A stretch of 64,000 bases of DNA from Desmodesmus armatus. Lineage: Eukaryota > Chlorophyta > Chlorophyceae > Sphaeropleales > Scenedesmaceae. This document shows, piece after piece, positions 11,897 through 24,600 of this stretch; positions within the stretch are counted from its first letter, which is position 1; each line of letters opens with the position of its first letter. The notes under the pieces were generated by a model that searched no databases, was not told the origin of the DNA, and was given only the letters and a program-made list of their open reading frames with translations. The stretch covers positions 558,001 to 622,000 of the forward strand of contig VIIQ02000004.1 in NCBI GenBank assembly GCA_007449985.2, given 5' to 3'. Position numbers and translations under genes: made by a program.

Positions 11897-13707
11897 CTAG
11901 TCTGCCCTGCAGACATCATCACCGGAAGGAGCTGCTGTGACCGCAGCTGCTGCTGTGCCAAAACTGCCCTGGGGCTGCCTCTGCTGCACAGACACACCCA
12001 CTTGGCCATCGCACGCCTCCACGTCTCCTGGCGTGCTGGGCTGCCCTGCACACGCCGCCAGCAGGCGGCTGGTAAGGCGCCACTGCACTGCCACGCCCAC
12101 AGCTGTCAGCAGGATGACAAGGACGTAATCACAGACGATGTGGACTGCAAGATATTCCTTCATGATCAACGCAGGGGGCTGCAGCACATACAACGGGCAG
12201 GGCAGGCACGGCGTTGCAGCAGACACAACAGGAGGAGGCTGTGAGGAACTTGCGAGAGAAATACCCAGCACACCCCTCCCACATCCTCAACTGCCCTGCT
12301 TGGCTGCGTGTGGAAGACCCGCACGACACAAAAGCGAGGGAGTTGATTGTGCTGTCGTGTTGCCAGCACGGTACACAGGGAGGCACCTCAGGTTCAGGAC
12401 AACAGCACAAACTCATGGCGCACGGCGGGACAATGCTGCCGAGAGCTGCTATGGTGCTACACTGCATCCAGGCAGCGCCCACTTCTCAACAAACTCACCA
12501 GCGTCACAAGCGTGCAAATGCTGAGCATGACTGCCCACGTGAGCGACATGTGACGCCCTGCTCGCTTGACGGCAGGGGACTCCCACTGCTCCTGCGGCAC
12601 CCTGTCCTTCAAGCTTTCAGTGACGAAGCAGTCCCAGCACGGCAGGAGGATGGTCAGCTGCAGGAACACACCACAACACGCAGTGCGAGCGCAACATGCA
12701 GGAACACAGCACCACACGCAGTGCGGCCAGCTTTAACTCAGGAAGATCAGCATGGAAGAGGTGGGGTGGTAGTGGGAAGCGATTGACGGAGGTAGCAGTT
12801 GGAGCATCAGCACCAAAATGTCAGCAGGTGCGTCACGTTGCATCATGCAGCACATCAACCACAGTGCTGTTGGAGGGGCGGCCATCCAACACGGCGTGCT
12901 GAGCACAAACCCTGTTGCAGGGCTGCTTGTGCCCTGTGTCAGAAGCGCTGCTGGGTGTAAAACTTACCCACATGAAACCCGCCACTGCAGCACTGTGATA
13001 CACCATGATCCACATATGCAGCCATCTGTGCTGCAGGTAGACCACTGGCACCATGCTGGCATACAGCACCAGCAGGTACAGATCCAACATCTTTGGGAAC
13101 ACCTGCAACATTGAGAAAACGGAACCAGCATCACAACACCGGTTGCTACCACTGTGCGTAAACGCACAAGCACCAGCACAACCGTTACTGCGGCAGACTC
13201 CATGACAAGTCCTGCACCTGTTGCAGGCAAGCACCCTGGCATGCTGCTGGTCTGGGCGCCAAAGGTCGCAGGGCAACCGACATCAGACCTGCGACGCAAG
13301 GCCGTAGCATGCACACCACGCTGCTTGAATCCCAGGCTGTTGCTGTAGCTGTGAGCCTTCCTTACTCTCACCTTAACAATGCCCAGGTAGTTGAAGAGCC
13401 AGTTGCCAAGAATTAAGCACAGGCACAGCAGGGTGTTGAGGACAGCTACCAGCTTCAGGTGTGCATCTTGCATGGCCGGCAACAGCACCAGCGGCAAGTA
13501 GCCCAACCCATGCAGGATGGTCAGGATATAACCTGCCAGCTCATGGGATGTGGAGTTCAAAAGCTTGGGTCCCAGCTCTGGGACCTTCGCAAGGCTGGCA
13601 CCAGGTTTCATCGGATCGTGAAGGCTGCCAAGGCAGTCTGGTGGTGCAGTTGCAGCAAGAAGCACGAGAGGGGCAAGCAGATGTGACCAGGTTGCATGAC
13701 AGGCCAT
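11897..13707 (-). CDS. Unknown multi-pass membrane protein
   Basis: Three-exon model on the minus strand, 250 aa: 13707-13372, 13102-12968, 12178-11897. All junctions are phase 0 with good donors (gtgaga, gtaagt). The start at 13707 was chosen because it opens a signal-anchor-like stretch (HLLAPLVLLAATAPP). Hydrophobic segments lie near residues 8-22, 58-78, 85-105, 118-134, 139-157 and 168-189, followed by a soluble Ala/Gln-rich tail. I do not recognise the family. It is divergently oriented to the fluoride exporter with about 1.9 kb between them, so a shared promoter region is possible but not shown. An additional exon inside the 789-nt second intron cannot be excluded. Confidence 0.55.
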
Positions 13708-15652
13708 ACAGCAACAGAACACACGTTGGCTGCCCAAGCATGCCTCCTGCTGCCCGGGCAACCCCCTTGCTGTTGCTGGGCAACCCCCCTGCTGTTGCGG
13801 GCAGGTACACCCCCACACCAACCGGAGGCGCACGTGTCACGACATTTAAGGCTGACAAGACCAGATCATCAGCAACTCCCATGTGCCCGGACCAAGTCGA
13901 GACGCACAGCTTACGGCATCGTCCAAGGGCTCACCTCTCACAGCAAAGCACCAGTTGCGTTTAGTCCATTCCTCTGATCTCTGACAGAATATAAGTTACA
14001 ACTGCCAGCTGAGAGGTCAGAACAGCCCAACGCTCAAAAGCACATACATGTGTGGATTGGTTGTGCCTTCAGTCACGCCATCTCCACAGTCTGAATTGTG
14101 TGTTATCAAGTGCGTCAATCGTGAAACTGGACTGCAGGGAACCGCCTGGACTGGGTGGTTTTGCGGGGAAGGGGTTTTAGGTAAAGTAACGTTGGACTCA
14201 GGGCTTGTCAAGCCCTCTCAGAGATAGATATGGTAGCATTGGACACCCAGCTGCCATATCAACCTTGATACTGGGTTACAGCCTCTAGGAGGAATGCTGA
14301 GAAGCAGCATAGTCGCCGCCAAAATGGTTGCCACCAGCCCAGCACAGCACCCCCCCCTACAAAGTTTGAAAGACCCTGCACAACTTATGCAGCACAACCA
14401 CTCTACCCAAGCACTAGAGGCACCTCGTGTCCATGCTACGTGACAGCATAACCCCTGACATGTGGCATGGGTCCTCCCAGGCACCCAGGGAAAAAAGGGG
14501 TTGTTCCGCACAAAGGGAGGAACAACTGTGCCGCACAGGCACACCAGCGCTGGGCGTCTCGATCATCATTTGACGTCACCACCGCCGTCAAGGAACGTCA
14601 CTAAATCTCTTTGGCCATGCCACCGTTCACTATGCTCTCACTTGGGCACTGCTGAGCTTTGGTCGAACATGCTTGTCCATCCTGCCCCCCAGCACACCAG
14701 CCAGCAGCTGTTCAGCCCTGCCGCAGTTGTCCAGTCTGTTGGCAAGCATAGTCAGCTGTGCCCTTCATCGGGGTACAGCACGTACTGCACGCCCTTGTGG
14801 CCCTGCTGCGTGAGCACGCGGCATCTGCCTCTTCCTGCAGCACGGCAATATGCGGGTGGGACGGTAGCAACAGTACCTGGTGTAAGGCCACCACTTTGAG
14901 CCCTAACACCCAGGACCACTGTAGAAGAAGTGAAAAAGTACATGTTCACATGACTGGAGAGAGTCGCAGCTGAGTTTTGCGGGAAATGCATGATATTCCT
15001 GCAGAGCTACTGTGACCCCCCCCACCACCACCTGCACACTCCTAGCTTGGTGGTGCCCTCATCTGGCAGGAACCTGACAACGGGATACAACAAGGGGTTC
15101 TTGTGACCTGTGTCTACACTCTCTAGCCAGGTGCCGCACATACTGTGATGTAACACCGATGGGGCATGCCATGCCATGATGGTGTCGCATGCAGCCACCC
15201 TCCCATACGAGTGTGGTTGAGTGAGCGCCACCAGCAGAAGCACCACTGCCTGTGGTGCCACCACTGCCTGTGGTGCACTGGAGACACCCCAAGACAGGTG
15301 CAGCACGTGAGTGCACTTAGTGACTGTCGTAAAACAGAGCTGCACAACTTTGCCTCTGCACTTCAAAGCTGCTGCTATGGACCTGATTTGGCGCACATAT
15401 GCCTACGCTCACTGCTAGCGCCGTCGTTCACGCAAGGCTTGCAAGGGGGTCACCTGCAAACTGGCCCAGCTGTCTTGACCATGGTCAGTTCAAAACTTGG
15501 ATGTGTGCGCGTGAGCTTGGTCTCACCTGCGGCGTTCACACTATCACGCAAGCTGTTTTCCAGACAACCTCTGTTACAGAGAGGACCTTACTTTGCGGCA
15601 TCATCCAAAGTTCTCAGCAGCTGATCCCAGAAAACAATCTGGACCAGATGCA
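13708..15652. other. Divergent intergenic region
   Basis: Sequence between the membrane-protein gene (-) and FEX (+). No RNA gene or convincing exon was seen, except a possible upstream FEX exon segment near 15564. An imperfect 18-bp tandem duplication lies around 15245-15283. Confidence 0.45.
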
Positions 15653-18600
15653 ATGGCTCGAACACCGCCTGCGTATTACCTGGTAAGTAAGTTCAATTCA
15701 TGTTGTCCGTGTCGCGACTGGTTCAGGGGCAAGCAGACGCAAGAGTCCCGCACGCAGTAGCAGCAGCAGAAGCAGTAGCAGTAGCAGTAGCAGCACAAGC
15801 AGTTCAGCATCAAAGCAGTGGTGTCCAATGCAAGCAGGCTCCAGGAGTAACCCCTAGTGCCGCTGAAAGCTTGTGACAATGGCATACGGGCTCATTCTAT
15901 AGCCAGGAGTACCAACATCACGGTCACTTGCCTTCTTCTGCGGCTGTTGCAGCATCTGGTTGCGTGGGCGCAGATAGGCGTCTTCCTGCGTCTTTACCTG
16001 GCAGAGCTCTTTGGCAGCGCTTGCCCCACCCTCGCATGGGCTCCCTGCCTCACCAGCAGCGGCAACAGATGGGGTGGGGCGTACTTCACAGACCTGCCGG
16101 CCAACATCCTGGGCTCATTCCTGATGGGCCTGTTTGTGTCATCAGATGTGCTGAGCAACAGCTTGAAGCACATACTGACAGTTGAGGCCCCCATGGCCAT
16201 GCTGTCTGTCAGGAGCCCCTTGCAGGAGCACATGGCGTTTCAGGTGTGTGGAGGGAGGAGGTGGGCCAGGGCCTGAGCTGAGGCCCTGGCCCCACTGGTG
16301 GGGGTCAGGACACTGTTCGACATGCTTGCTTGTGAGCAGATATCGGGGTGTGCAGCAGATGTGAGGCAGGATTGGAGCGTTGGAGTCAGGGGGCATGGCG
16401 GCAAGAGCAGGGTGTGGCATTGAGGGGGGTCGCAGACAGTGGCAGCGGTGTGCAGCAATCTACCCTGCAGCTGTAGCCCCAATGTGAAATTGCTTGATGG
16501 GTGATGCAAATACAGTCCGCCGTGCCTTTTTGTCGGCAAGCCGTCGAGGCCGACCATGCAGCCAGCAGCACCCCTGGCGCTTGCACCACCTTGCGGCGGT
16601 GCTGTGAAACGCCCCCCCCCCCCCCCCCCCCCCCCCTGCCTTGCCTGCCCCCCCACAGGTCGGCCTGCGCACAGGGCTGTGTGGTTCCCTCACCACTTTT
16701 GCAAGCTGGCTCACCCAGTCAGTCCTCATGATTGTTGGAGGCAAGCACACACCCGTCCTCCACCACACCCAGTGGGTTGAGGCCCTGGGTGCCTTGCTTG
16801 TCGGCACCCTAGCTGCCCTTTCAGCCCTGGTTATGGGCCAGCACTGTGCCCTTTTCCTATACCACAAGCTTAACCCCGGGGCATTTATACCCTACGGGTC
16901 CCCTGCGCCAGAGCAGAATAAGCTTGAGGGGGTGGATGGGGGGTCCAGTGGGCCCGAGGGTGCAGCAGAAGACTGGGCAGAGGGTGAAGCAGCTGGGTTG
17001 GGCAGGCGGCTGAGCACTGTAAGCAGCATCAGAAAGGGTTCTGTGACAGTGGTGGTGGTGGACGGGAGCCAGCAGCAGCAACAAGATGCAGCAGGGCAGC
17101 GGCTACACTCGCTGAGGTCCTTCAGCAAGGCAGATGGGAGGCTGTTCACAGGCTCTGTGCAGCTGGCGGCAGTAGCACCGCAGCGCCAGCTGAACGGTGG
17201 CACCGGCACCAGCAGCTTCTTGCAGCAGCGAGGGTCCACATCTGTGCAGCCACTAGCAGCTGCAGCAGCAGCTGCTGCTGCTGCAGCCTCAAGTGAAGGC
17301 GGCGTCTCACAGGGTTCGCCGATAAGTGCAGAGGGGAAGCTGGGCTGTAGCAGTCAGAGCGACGGTGATGCGGCTGTAGCGATAGGTGGAGGGGCTACTG
17401 CTGTAGAAGATGAGGTGGATGAGGAGGAGGCGCCGTCACGCAGTGCCAGCCAGTGGATGGTGGATGGGTTTGCAGTACTGACCATTTTTGTACTGACAGG
17501 TAAGGGCTGGACCTGGTGGTCGGGTCCTTGCCGGTCTGATTTGCGCTGACGTTGACGCAGTCTCTTACCTGGTGGCTGCCCCGTTTGCCATCACCAACCT
17601 TCAATAGCATGCCATGCTTTGCTGGGCATTTTGCCTGTCCACAGCTGCGCACAATGTTGTACACTATCAGCATGTCCGGCAATCCCCCTCCCCACCACCA
17701 TTATGTTTTCTATGGTGTTGTGTGGCTCCCATCCACCTCTTCTGCTTGTGCAGGTGTCAGCCTGTGGCGCATCATCCAAGGCAGCACAGCATATCTACCG
17801 GGCAAGGACGACCCATTCTCTCAGCAGTTCTTCTGGTGGGCGATCATACTCGGCCCAGTGGGCTGCTATGGCCGTTACTACCTGTCCCGCTACAACGGAA
17901 AGCTGCCGGGGGACTGGAAGTGGTTCCCTGTGGGGACGTTTGCGGCAAACATCACAGCATGTGTGATTGACTATGTTATGAAGGTGGTGCCTGTTCGGCA
18001 TCCGCTGGACAGTGTGTCGCTGGCGGTGCTGGCGGGTGTGGTTGGGGGCGTGGGCGGTTGCTTGAGCACCGTGTCTACATGGGTTGTAGAGGTGAGTAAT
18101 GGGTCGGAGTGCTGGGTCCTGGGTTGAGGGTCATATGTGGGCGAGGGGCTGGATGGGACCTGGGGAACAGTGGACACCATGGGTCGCGGAGGTGTGGAAT
18201 TCAAAGGTGGCTGTCAGCGGCCACCCGCAGGTGGCGGCCGCAGTGCATGTACAGCTGGGAGGTTATTGCTCTTGGGCTTTTAGCCAGTGTGCGGCAGCCC
18301 CATGTAATGGTGACAGCGTGCTGGGTCATGCATAACCAAGCCCGCAGTCCCAACTCTCGCACATCCTCTGCATAGCAGCTGCAATTGCAGCAGGCCCAGT
18401 GACAACAAAGCAGCGCACAGACTGGCCCGCAGTGTGAACACAGCCTCGCTGCTGATTACGCTCACTGGTGCCTATTCACTGCACCAATTTCTGAACATTG
18501 GCAAACCCTCAAGAAACTTTCCATCTAACTGTTTTCATGCTGCTGGCTTGCCGCTGAATGTCTGCTACAGGTCCAGCGGCTGCTGCTGTCTTTCCCCAAG

Positions 18601-18693
18601 ACCTCTCACGGCTACCAGTACATTGGCATCAGCCTTGGCACAGCTCTGGCACTGGGCCTGCTGATATATGGCGTGCCAATCTGGACACAGTGA
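15653..18693 (+). CDS. FEX: Fluoride export protein, two-domain CrcB/Fluc (FEX) type
   Basis: Model of about 540 aa: 15653-15682, 15953-16243, 16659-17499, 17754-18091, 18571-18693. It exports F- from the cytosol through the plasma membrane. Eukaryotic FEX proteins are two fused Fluc halves. Half 1 shows the conserved Asn at about residue 61 (PANILGSFLMG) and the Thr/Phe track GSLTTFASW at about 116-124. Half 2 shows GPVGCYGRYYLSRYNG, GTFAANITAC (Asn about 453) and GGCLSTVSTW, where the Phe of the track is replaced by Val. The halves are joined by a roughly 190-residue low-complexity acidic/Ala/Gln linker, much longer than in yeast. The N-terminus is uncertain: the frame stays open upstream to an AG at 15562-15563. 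An alternative inter-half junction using 17561-17582 and a start at 17761 is also in phase and would lengthen the linker helix. Confidence 0.88.
16612..16636 (+). repeat. 25-nt poly-C tract before FEX exon 3
   Basis: A run of 25 C lies 22 nt upstream of the AG acceptor at 16657-16658 and serves as an extreme polypyrimidine tract. The opposite strand is a G-run. Its length is likely to vary between individuals or by sequencing error. Confidence 0.85.
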
Positions 18694-19799
18694 GCTATGC
18701 GGTCATTATCGAGCACCCTGCAAGCCGTGGGTCACTGATTGCAAGAAAGCAGCTGGCTTGCACCCAGACAGGTGGTGTTGAGTAGTGCATCCGTCTGCTG
18801 GGGCATGTGTTCAGACGGTGGATTTCTGAAGGTGACCCTTGTGCATAAGGTGCACCAGTGGGTGCTGCTGTGCTGGCACGGGTTTGTTGGTAGTAGCCAG
18901 GTAGCACCTAGGCAGTTACAAATTGTCTTTCCAATGAACTCTGTATGACACTTTGCAGTGTCGTTTTGTGTTGGTGTGATCGTAAGGTTTGGGGATAACA
19001 TACATGGTCTGGTCACTTTGGCAGACCCTGGGCTTGTAATATGGCCGCCTTATGTGTTTTGATCATCCAATGGCAACTGTGGCCTCTGCTGCTTGGCGTT
19101 ACCATCACTGGTGCTTCTGTTGGGTTTGTGGAGTGTGCTTGTTGCTCGCCATTCTGGGGTACTGCACTTCTGCTGTATGAAAGTGTTGGCGAGGTCAGCT
19201 TTATTACTGTCACTGTGACTGCAACATGGTTGAAGCTGTTACACTGTGCTGTCCTGGTCTGTGCTGTTGTGCACATCATGTGGGTCCTAGTTCAGGTATG
19301 AAAGTGCTTACAGGCGGGCCTTAGGGCAGGATTACTTGCAGCATCACCACAATCAATTTCATCGGCTTAGTTTGTGTGCTTGGCCTCGTATGCATCTGGA
19401 TTGTCTCTGTGTCTGTTCAACACTGAGTTGTTTGAGTCTGGCCTTCTGCGAGTCATGTTTGTCATAATTCATGACTCATGATGAAGTTACACTTACATGA
19501 TGCTTGCAGGTTCGCAAGTGAAATGACGGTGTCCATAGCAACTTGACGTCAATGAACCCCATGATCGTTAGGTGCCTGGTGTAATGTTCAACGTTGCATC
19601 CTGCATCACTTCATAGCCCCTTGAGATCGCCCTGTCTGGAGCAATCACCCCGGCCCATTCTGCCCCTAGGGCCTCGAGGCCTTGCTATTCTGACTTTTTG
19701 TTCAAGCTGTACCTTCACATACATGCTGAAAAGAATCACCTTTAACTGCATTGGCGACAGGCTTGTGGGAGGCAGCAGATGCAGTCTGGCTTTGTAAGG
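18694..19799. other. 3' flank of FEX, no gene recognised
   Basis: Contains the FEX 3' UTR. TGTAA motifs near 19032 and 19579 are candidate poly(A) signals. No other coding signal was seen. Confidence 0.4.
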
Positions 19800-21140
19800 C
19801 CCTTTTGGAAATATCCAGTACTGTCCAGTCCCTTTCACCCCACTTGAGATGCTGCTGGTGCCGTTTTCTTTGCTGTCTCGTTGTCCAGCAATCTACGGCC
19901 TCCTTCACAAGCTAGATTCACTGTAGGCTATCATTTGGTAGACAGCAACACCCACTTCCGCCAGGGAGCCAGCAGGATGCTTCAAGGAGTGCAGCGGTAC
20001 CATGGTACCACCAGTGGCCCTGGCCCAACCTGGGAACAGCGTCCATCCTTGCAGTTTGAACTTGATTGAACTGCAGCATGCACAAGTACAGTATTAAACA
20101 AATTGTTATGCAGTGTGGCAGCATGGCCCAGTGCCTTCAGAGCGATGGCAGATTGCTTGTTGAGTTTTTTGGACCGCCCTTCCACTGACCTTATGTGTGA
20201 CCGCGGGTCCCAAGTTGCTGGAACAAGGTCTGGGACTTGAATGAGATACAGCATGCAGAAGTATACTACTAAACAAAGTGTTAGGCAGTGTGGCAGCAAG
20301 GCCCCGTGCCTCCAGAGCGATGGCAGATTGCTTGTTGAGCCTTTTGAACCGCCCTTCCACTGACCTTATGCGGGACCGCCGGTCCCAAGTTGCTGAGACC
20401 AGGTCTGGGACTTGATTGAAGTACAACATGCAGAAGTACAGTACTCAACAAAGTGTTAGGCAGAGTGGCAGCAAGGCCCAGTGGCTTCAGGGCGATGGCA
20501 GTTTGCTTGCTGAGCTTTTTGGACCGCCCTTCCACTGACCTTATGTGGGACCGCCGGTCCCAAGTTGCTGAGACTACGTCTGGGACTTGAATAAAGTACA
20601 GCATGCAGAAGTTCAGTACTCAACAAAGTGTTAGGCAGAGTGGCAGCAAGGCCCAGTGGCTTCAGGGCGATGGCAGATTGCTTGTTGAGCCTTTTGGACC
20701 GCCCTTCCACTGACCTTACGTGGGACCGCCGGTCCCAAGTTGCTGAGACCAGGTCTGGGACTTGAATGAAATGCAGCATGCAGAAGTACAGTGCTCAACA
20801 AAGTGTTAGGCAGTGTGGCAGCAAGACGCAATGCCTTCAGGGCGATGGCAGATTGTTTCTTGAGCCTGTTGGACCGCCCTTCCACTGACCTTATGTGGGA
20901 CCGGTCCCAACTTGGGACCGGTCCCAACTTGGGCAAGTTGCCACGACCAGGTCTGTGACCTAGGAAAAACCTTGGCATACCCAGTTGCCGTAAACTCCAC
21001 ACCATCCGGAAGCGTGTGCTCATTGTGTGTTCAGAACCATTGTGAGGGTCACAACAACCGGGGACCAGGTCATGGGTGCTGATGTTTTGTAAGCTGAAGT
21101 GTCTTTTCTGTCAACACCAGGAGGGTCACTCAGCATGTTG
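19800..21140. repeat. Left flanking repeat with 175-bp tandem array
   Basis: Unit boundaries (TTAGGCAG-like start) recur at 20106, 20281, 20456, 20631 and 20806, exactly 175 bp apart, with partial units on either side (about 19960-20960). Each unit contains a GGGACCGGTCCC or GGGACCGCCGGTCCC dyad and a conserved block TGGACCGCCCTTCCACTGA. The edges of this segment (CCCTTTCACCCCACTTGAGA at the left, GGTCATGGGTGCTGA at the right) reappear in the same order and orientation at 26010-26655, on the far side of the 169-bp array. Confidence 0.88.
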
Positions 21141-21639
21141 TGGCGGCATCTTGTCAGACGGGGTTGCCTTGCAAACGTCTGACACCTGCCCTGCCACAGT
21201 GTCACGTGCATGTGCACAAACGGGGGGGCCAAAGGCCTTCTGATCCTTCCCCCCCCCTCCCACATGCAGTGCTGATGCCATCAAGCAAGCTGCTTGTTCA
21301 GGTGAAAAAAGTGCACTTCTGCCAGATCTGGTCCACAAAACTATGCTATGGGTGTCAGCACTCACCAGCAAGCTGCACTGCAGGTAGTGACTGCCTGCTG
21401 GCAGCCTTGTAATGGGACAGTGTTGCCAACACTGCTGGCAGCCGTGTCAGGCCCTTGTGGGGGTGCATCAGCGCTGGCAGACCACTCTTGTCCCTCTTGA
21501 CACACACAAAGGAGGTTGGGGACGTGCAGTTTTGATGACATATTGCTCACCTTGACATTTTGATAAAGTGAAACAGCTGCTGGCGCCAGCACACCCCTGC
21601 TGTGTGCACCCCACCGTGGGGTGAGCCCAGCCACTATAC

Positions 21640-24600
21640 CTTGTTGCTGAAGCCCCCATCCCTGTAGTGGTCTCTTGCGCCATGCAGAGCGCCCAATTGG
21701 GGGCAGTTGAGGCCTCGCCAGAACACTTGACATTCAAAAAGCAAGGATGGACTACTTGGATGAAGCCGCTTCAATCCTGACTGCACCCCACACCCCAGCC
21801 ACTACCCCTCAGTTCAGTGCGCCCACAACGCTGTAGTAGTCTCTTGCGCCATGCAGAGCGCTCAGTTGTGGGCAGTTGAGGCCTCGCCGGTATACTTGAC
21901 ATTCAAAAAGCAAGGATGAATTACTTGGACGAAGCCGCTTGCATCCTGACTGCACCCCACACCCCGGCCACTACCCCTCAGTTCAGTGCGCCCACAACGC
22001 TGTTGTAGTCTCTTGCGCCATGCAGAGCGCTCAATTGTGTGCAGTTGAGGCCTGGCCGCATTACTGGACACTCAAACAGCCAGGATCATACATACATTAC
22101 TTGGACGAAGTCGCTTGCATCCTGACTGCATCCTTCACCCCAGCCACTAACCCTCAGTTCAGTGCGCTCACAGCGCTGTGGTAGTCTCTTGCGCCATGCA
22201 GAGCGCTCACTAGTGTGCAGTTGAGGCCTGGCCAGGACACCGGACATTCAAACAGCAAGGATGAATTACTTGGATGAAGCCGCTTGCATCCTGCCTGCAC
22301 CCCGTACCCCAGCCACTAACCCGCAGTTTGGTGTGCCCACAGCGCTGTAGTAGTCTCTTGCGCCATGCAGAGCGTTCAATTGTGGGCAGTTGAGGCCTGG
22401 CCAGAACATTTGACATTCACAAAGCAAGGATGAATTACTTGGATGAAGCCGCTTGCATCCTGCCTGCACCCCACACCCCAGCCACTACCCCTCAGTTCAG
22501 TGGGCCCACAGTGCTGCTGTAGTCTCTTGCGCCATGCAGAACGCTCAATTGTGTGCAGTTGAGGCCTGGCCAGAACACTTGCCAATCAAAAAGCAAGGAT
22601 GATTACTTGGATGAAGCCGCTTGCATCCTGACTGCGCCCCACACCCCAGCCACTGACCCTCAGTTCAGTGCGCCCAGAGTGCTGCTGTAGTCTCTTGCGC
22701 CATGCAGAGTGCTCAATTGTGTGCAGTTGAGGCCTGGCCAGAACACTTGCCAATCAAAAAGCAAGGATGATTACTCGGATGAAGCCGCTTGCATCCTGAC
22801 TGCGCCCCACACCCCAGCCACTACCCCTCAGTTCAGTGCGCCCAGAGTGCTGCTGTAGTCTCTTGCGCCAAGCAGAACGCTCAATTGTGTGCAGTTGAGG
22901 CCTGGCCAGAACACTTGCCAATCAAAAAGCAAGGATGAATTACTTGGATGAAGCCGCTTGCATCCTGATTGCACCCCACACCTCAGCCACTGACCCTCAG
23001 TTCAGCCTGGGCGCGGCGCCCACTGGGCTGAGCGCTGTAGTAGTCTCTTGCGCCCTGCAGAGCGCTCATTTGTGTGCAGTTGAGGCCTGGCCGCATTACT
23101 GGACACTCAAACAGCCAGGATACATTACTTGGACGAAGTCGCTTGCATCCTGACTGCATCCTTCACCCCAGCCACTAACTCTCAGTTCAGTGCGCTCACA
23201 GCGCTGTGGTAGTCTCTTGCGCCATGCAGAGCGCTCACTAGTGTGCAGTTGAGGCCTGGCCAGGACACCGGACATTCAAACAGCAAGGATGAATTACTTG
23301 GATGAAGCCGCTTGCATCCTGCCTGCACCCCGTACCCCAGCCACTAACCCGCAGTTTGGTGTGCCCACAGCGCTGTAGTAGTCTCTTGCGCCATGCAGAG
23401 CGTTCAATTGTGGGCAGTTGAGGCCTGGCCAGAACATTTGACATTCACAAAGCAAGGATGAATTACTTGGATGAAGCCACTTGCATCCTGCCTGCACCCC
23501 ACACCCCAGCCACTACCCCTCAGTTCAGTGGGCCCACAGTGCTGCTGTAGTCTCTTGCGCCATGCAGAACGCTCAATTGTGTGCAGTTGAGGCCTGGCCA
23601 GAACACTTGCCAATCAAAAAGCAAGGATGATTACTTGGATGAAGCCGCTTGCATCCTGACTGCGCCCCACACCCCAGCCACTGACCCTCAGTTCAGTGCA
23701 CCCACAGCGCTGTACTACACTGTATATAGTATAGAGGCTAGTAGCCTATTGCGCCATGCAGAGCGCTCACTAGTGTGCAGTTGAGGCCTGACCAGAACAC
23801 TTGCCAATCAAAAAGCAAGGATGAATTACTTGGATGAAGCCGCTTGCATCCTGACTGCGCCCCACACCCCAGCCACTGACCCTCAGTTCAGCCTGGGCGC
23901 GGCGCCCACTGGGCTGAGCGCTGTAGTAGTCTCTTGCGCCCTGCAGAGCGCGCAATTGTGTGCAGTTGAGGCCTGGCCGCATTACTGGACACTCAAACAG
24001 CCAGGATACATTACTTGGACGAAGTCGCTTGCATCCTGACTGCATCCTTCACCCCAGCCACTAACCCTCAGTTCAGTGCGCTCACAGCGCTGTGGTAGTC
24101 TCTCGCGCCATGCAGAGCGCTCAATAGTGTGCAGTTGAGGCCTGGCCAGGACACCGGACATTCAACAGCAAGGGCGAACTACTTGGATGAAGCCGCTTGC
24201 ATCCTGCCTGCACCCCGTACCCCAGCCACGAACCCGCAGTTTGGTGTGCCCACAGCGCTGTAGTAGTCTCTTGCGCCATGCAGAGCGTTCAATTGTGGGC
24301 AGTTGAGGCCTGGCCAGAACATTTGACATTCACAAAGCAAGGATGAATTACTTGGATGAAGCCGCTTGCATCCTGACTGCACCCCACACCCCAGCCACTA
24401 CCCCTCAGTTCAGTGCGTCCAGAGTGCTGCTGTAGTCTCTTGCGCCATGCAGAATGCTCAGTTGTGCGCAGTTGAGGCCTGGCCAGAACACTTGCCAATC
24501 AAACAGCAAGGATGAATTACTTGGATGAAGCCGCTTGCATCCTGATTGCACCCCACACCCCAGCCACTGACCCTCAGTTCAGTGCGCCCACTGGGCTGAG

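Noticed and set aside
20106..21023. Series of near-identical 107-codon minus-strand frames
   Set aside because: They recur every 175 bp because of the tandem repeat. Each unit merely lacks stops in one frame.
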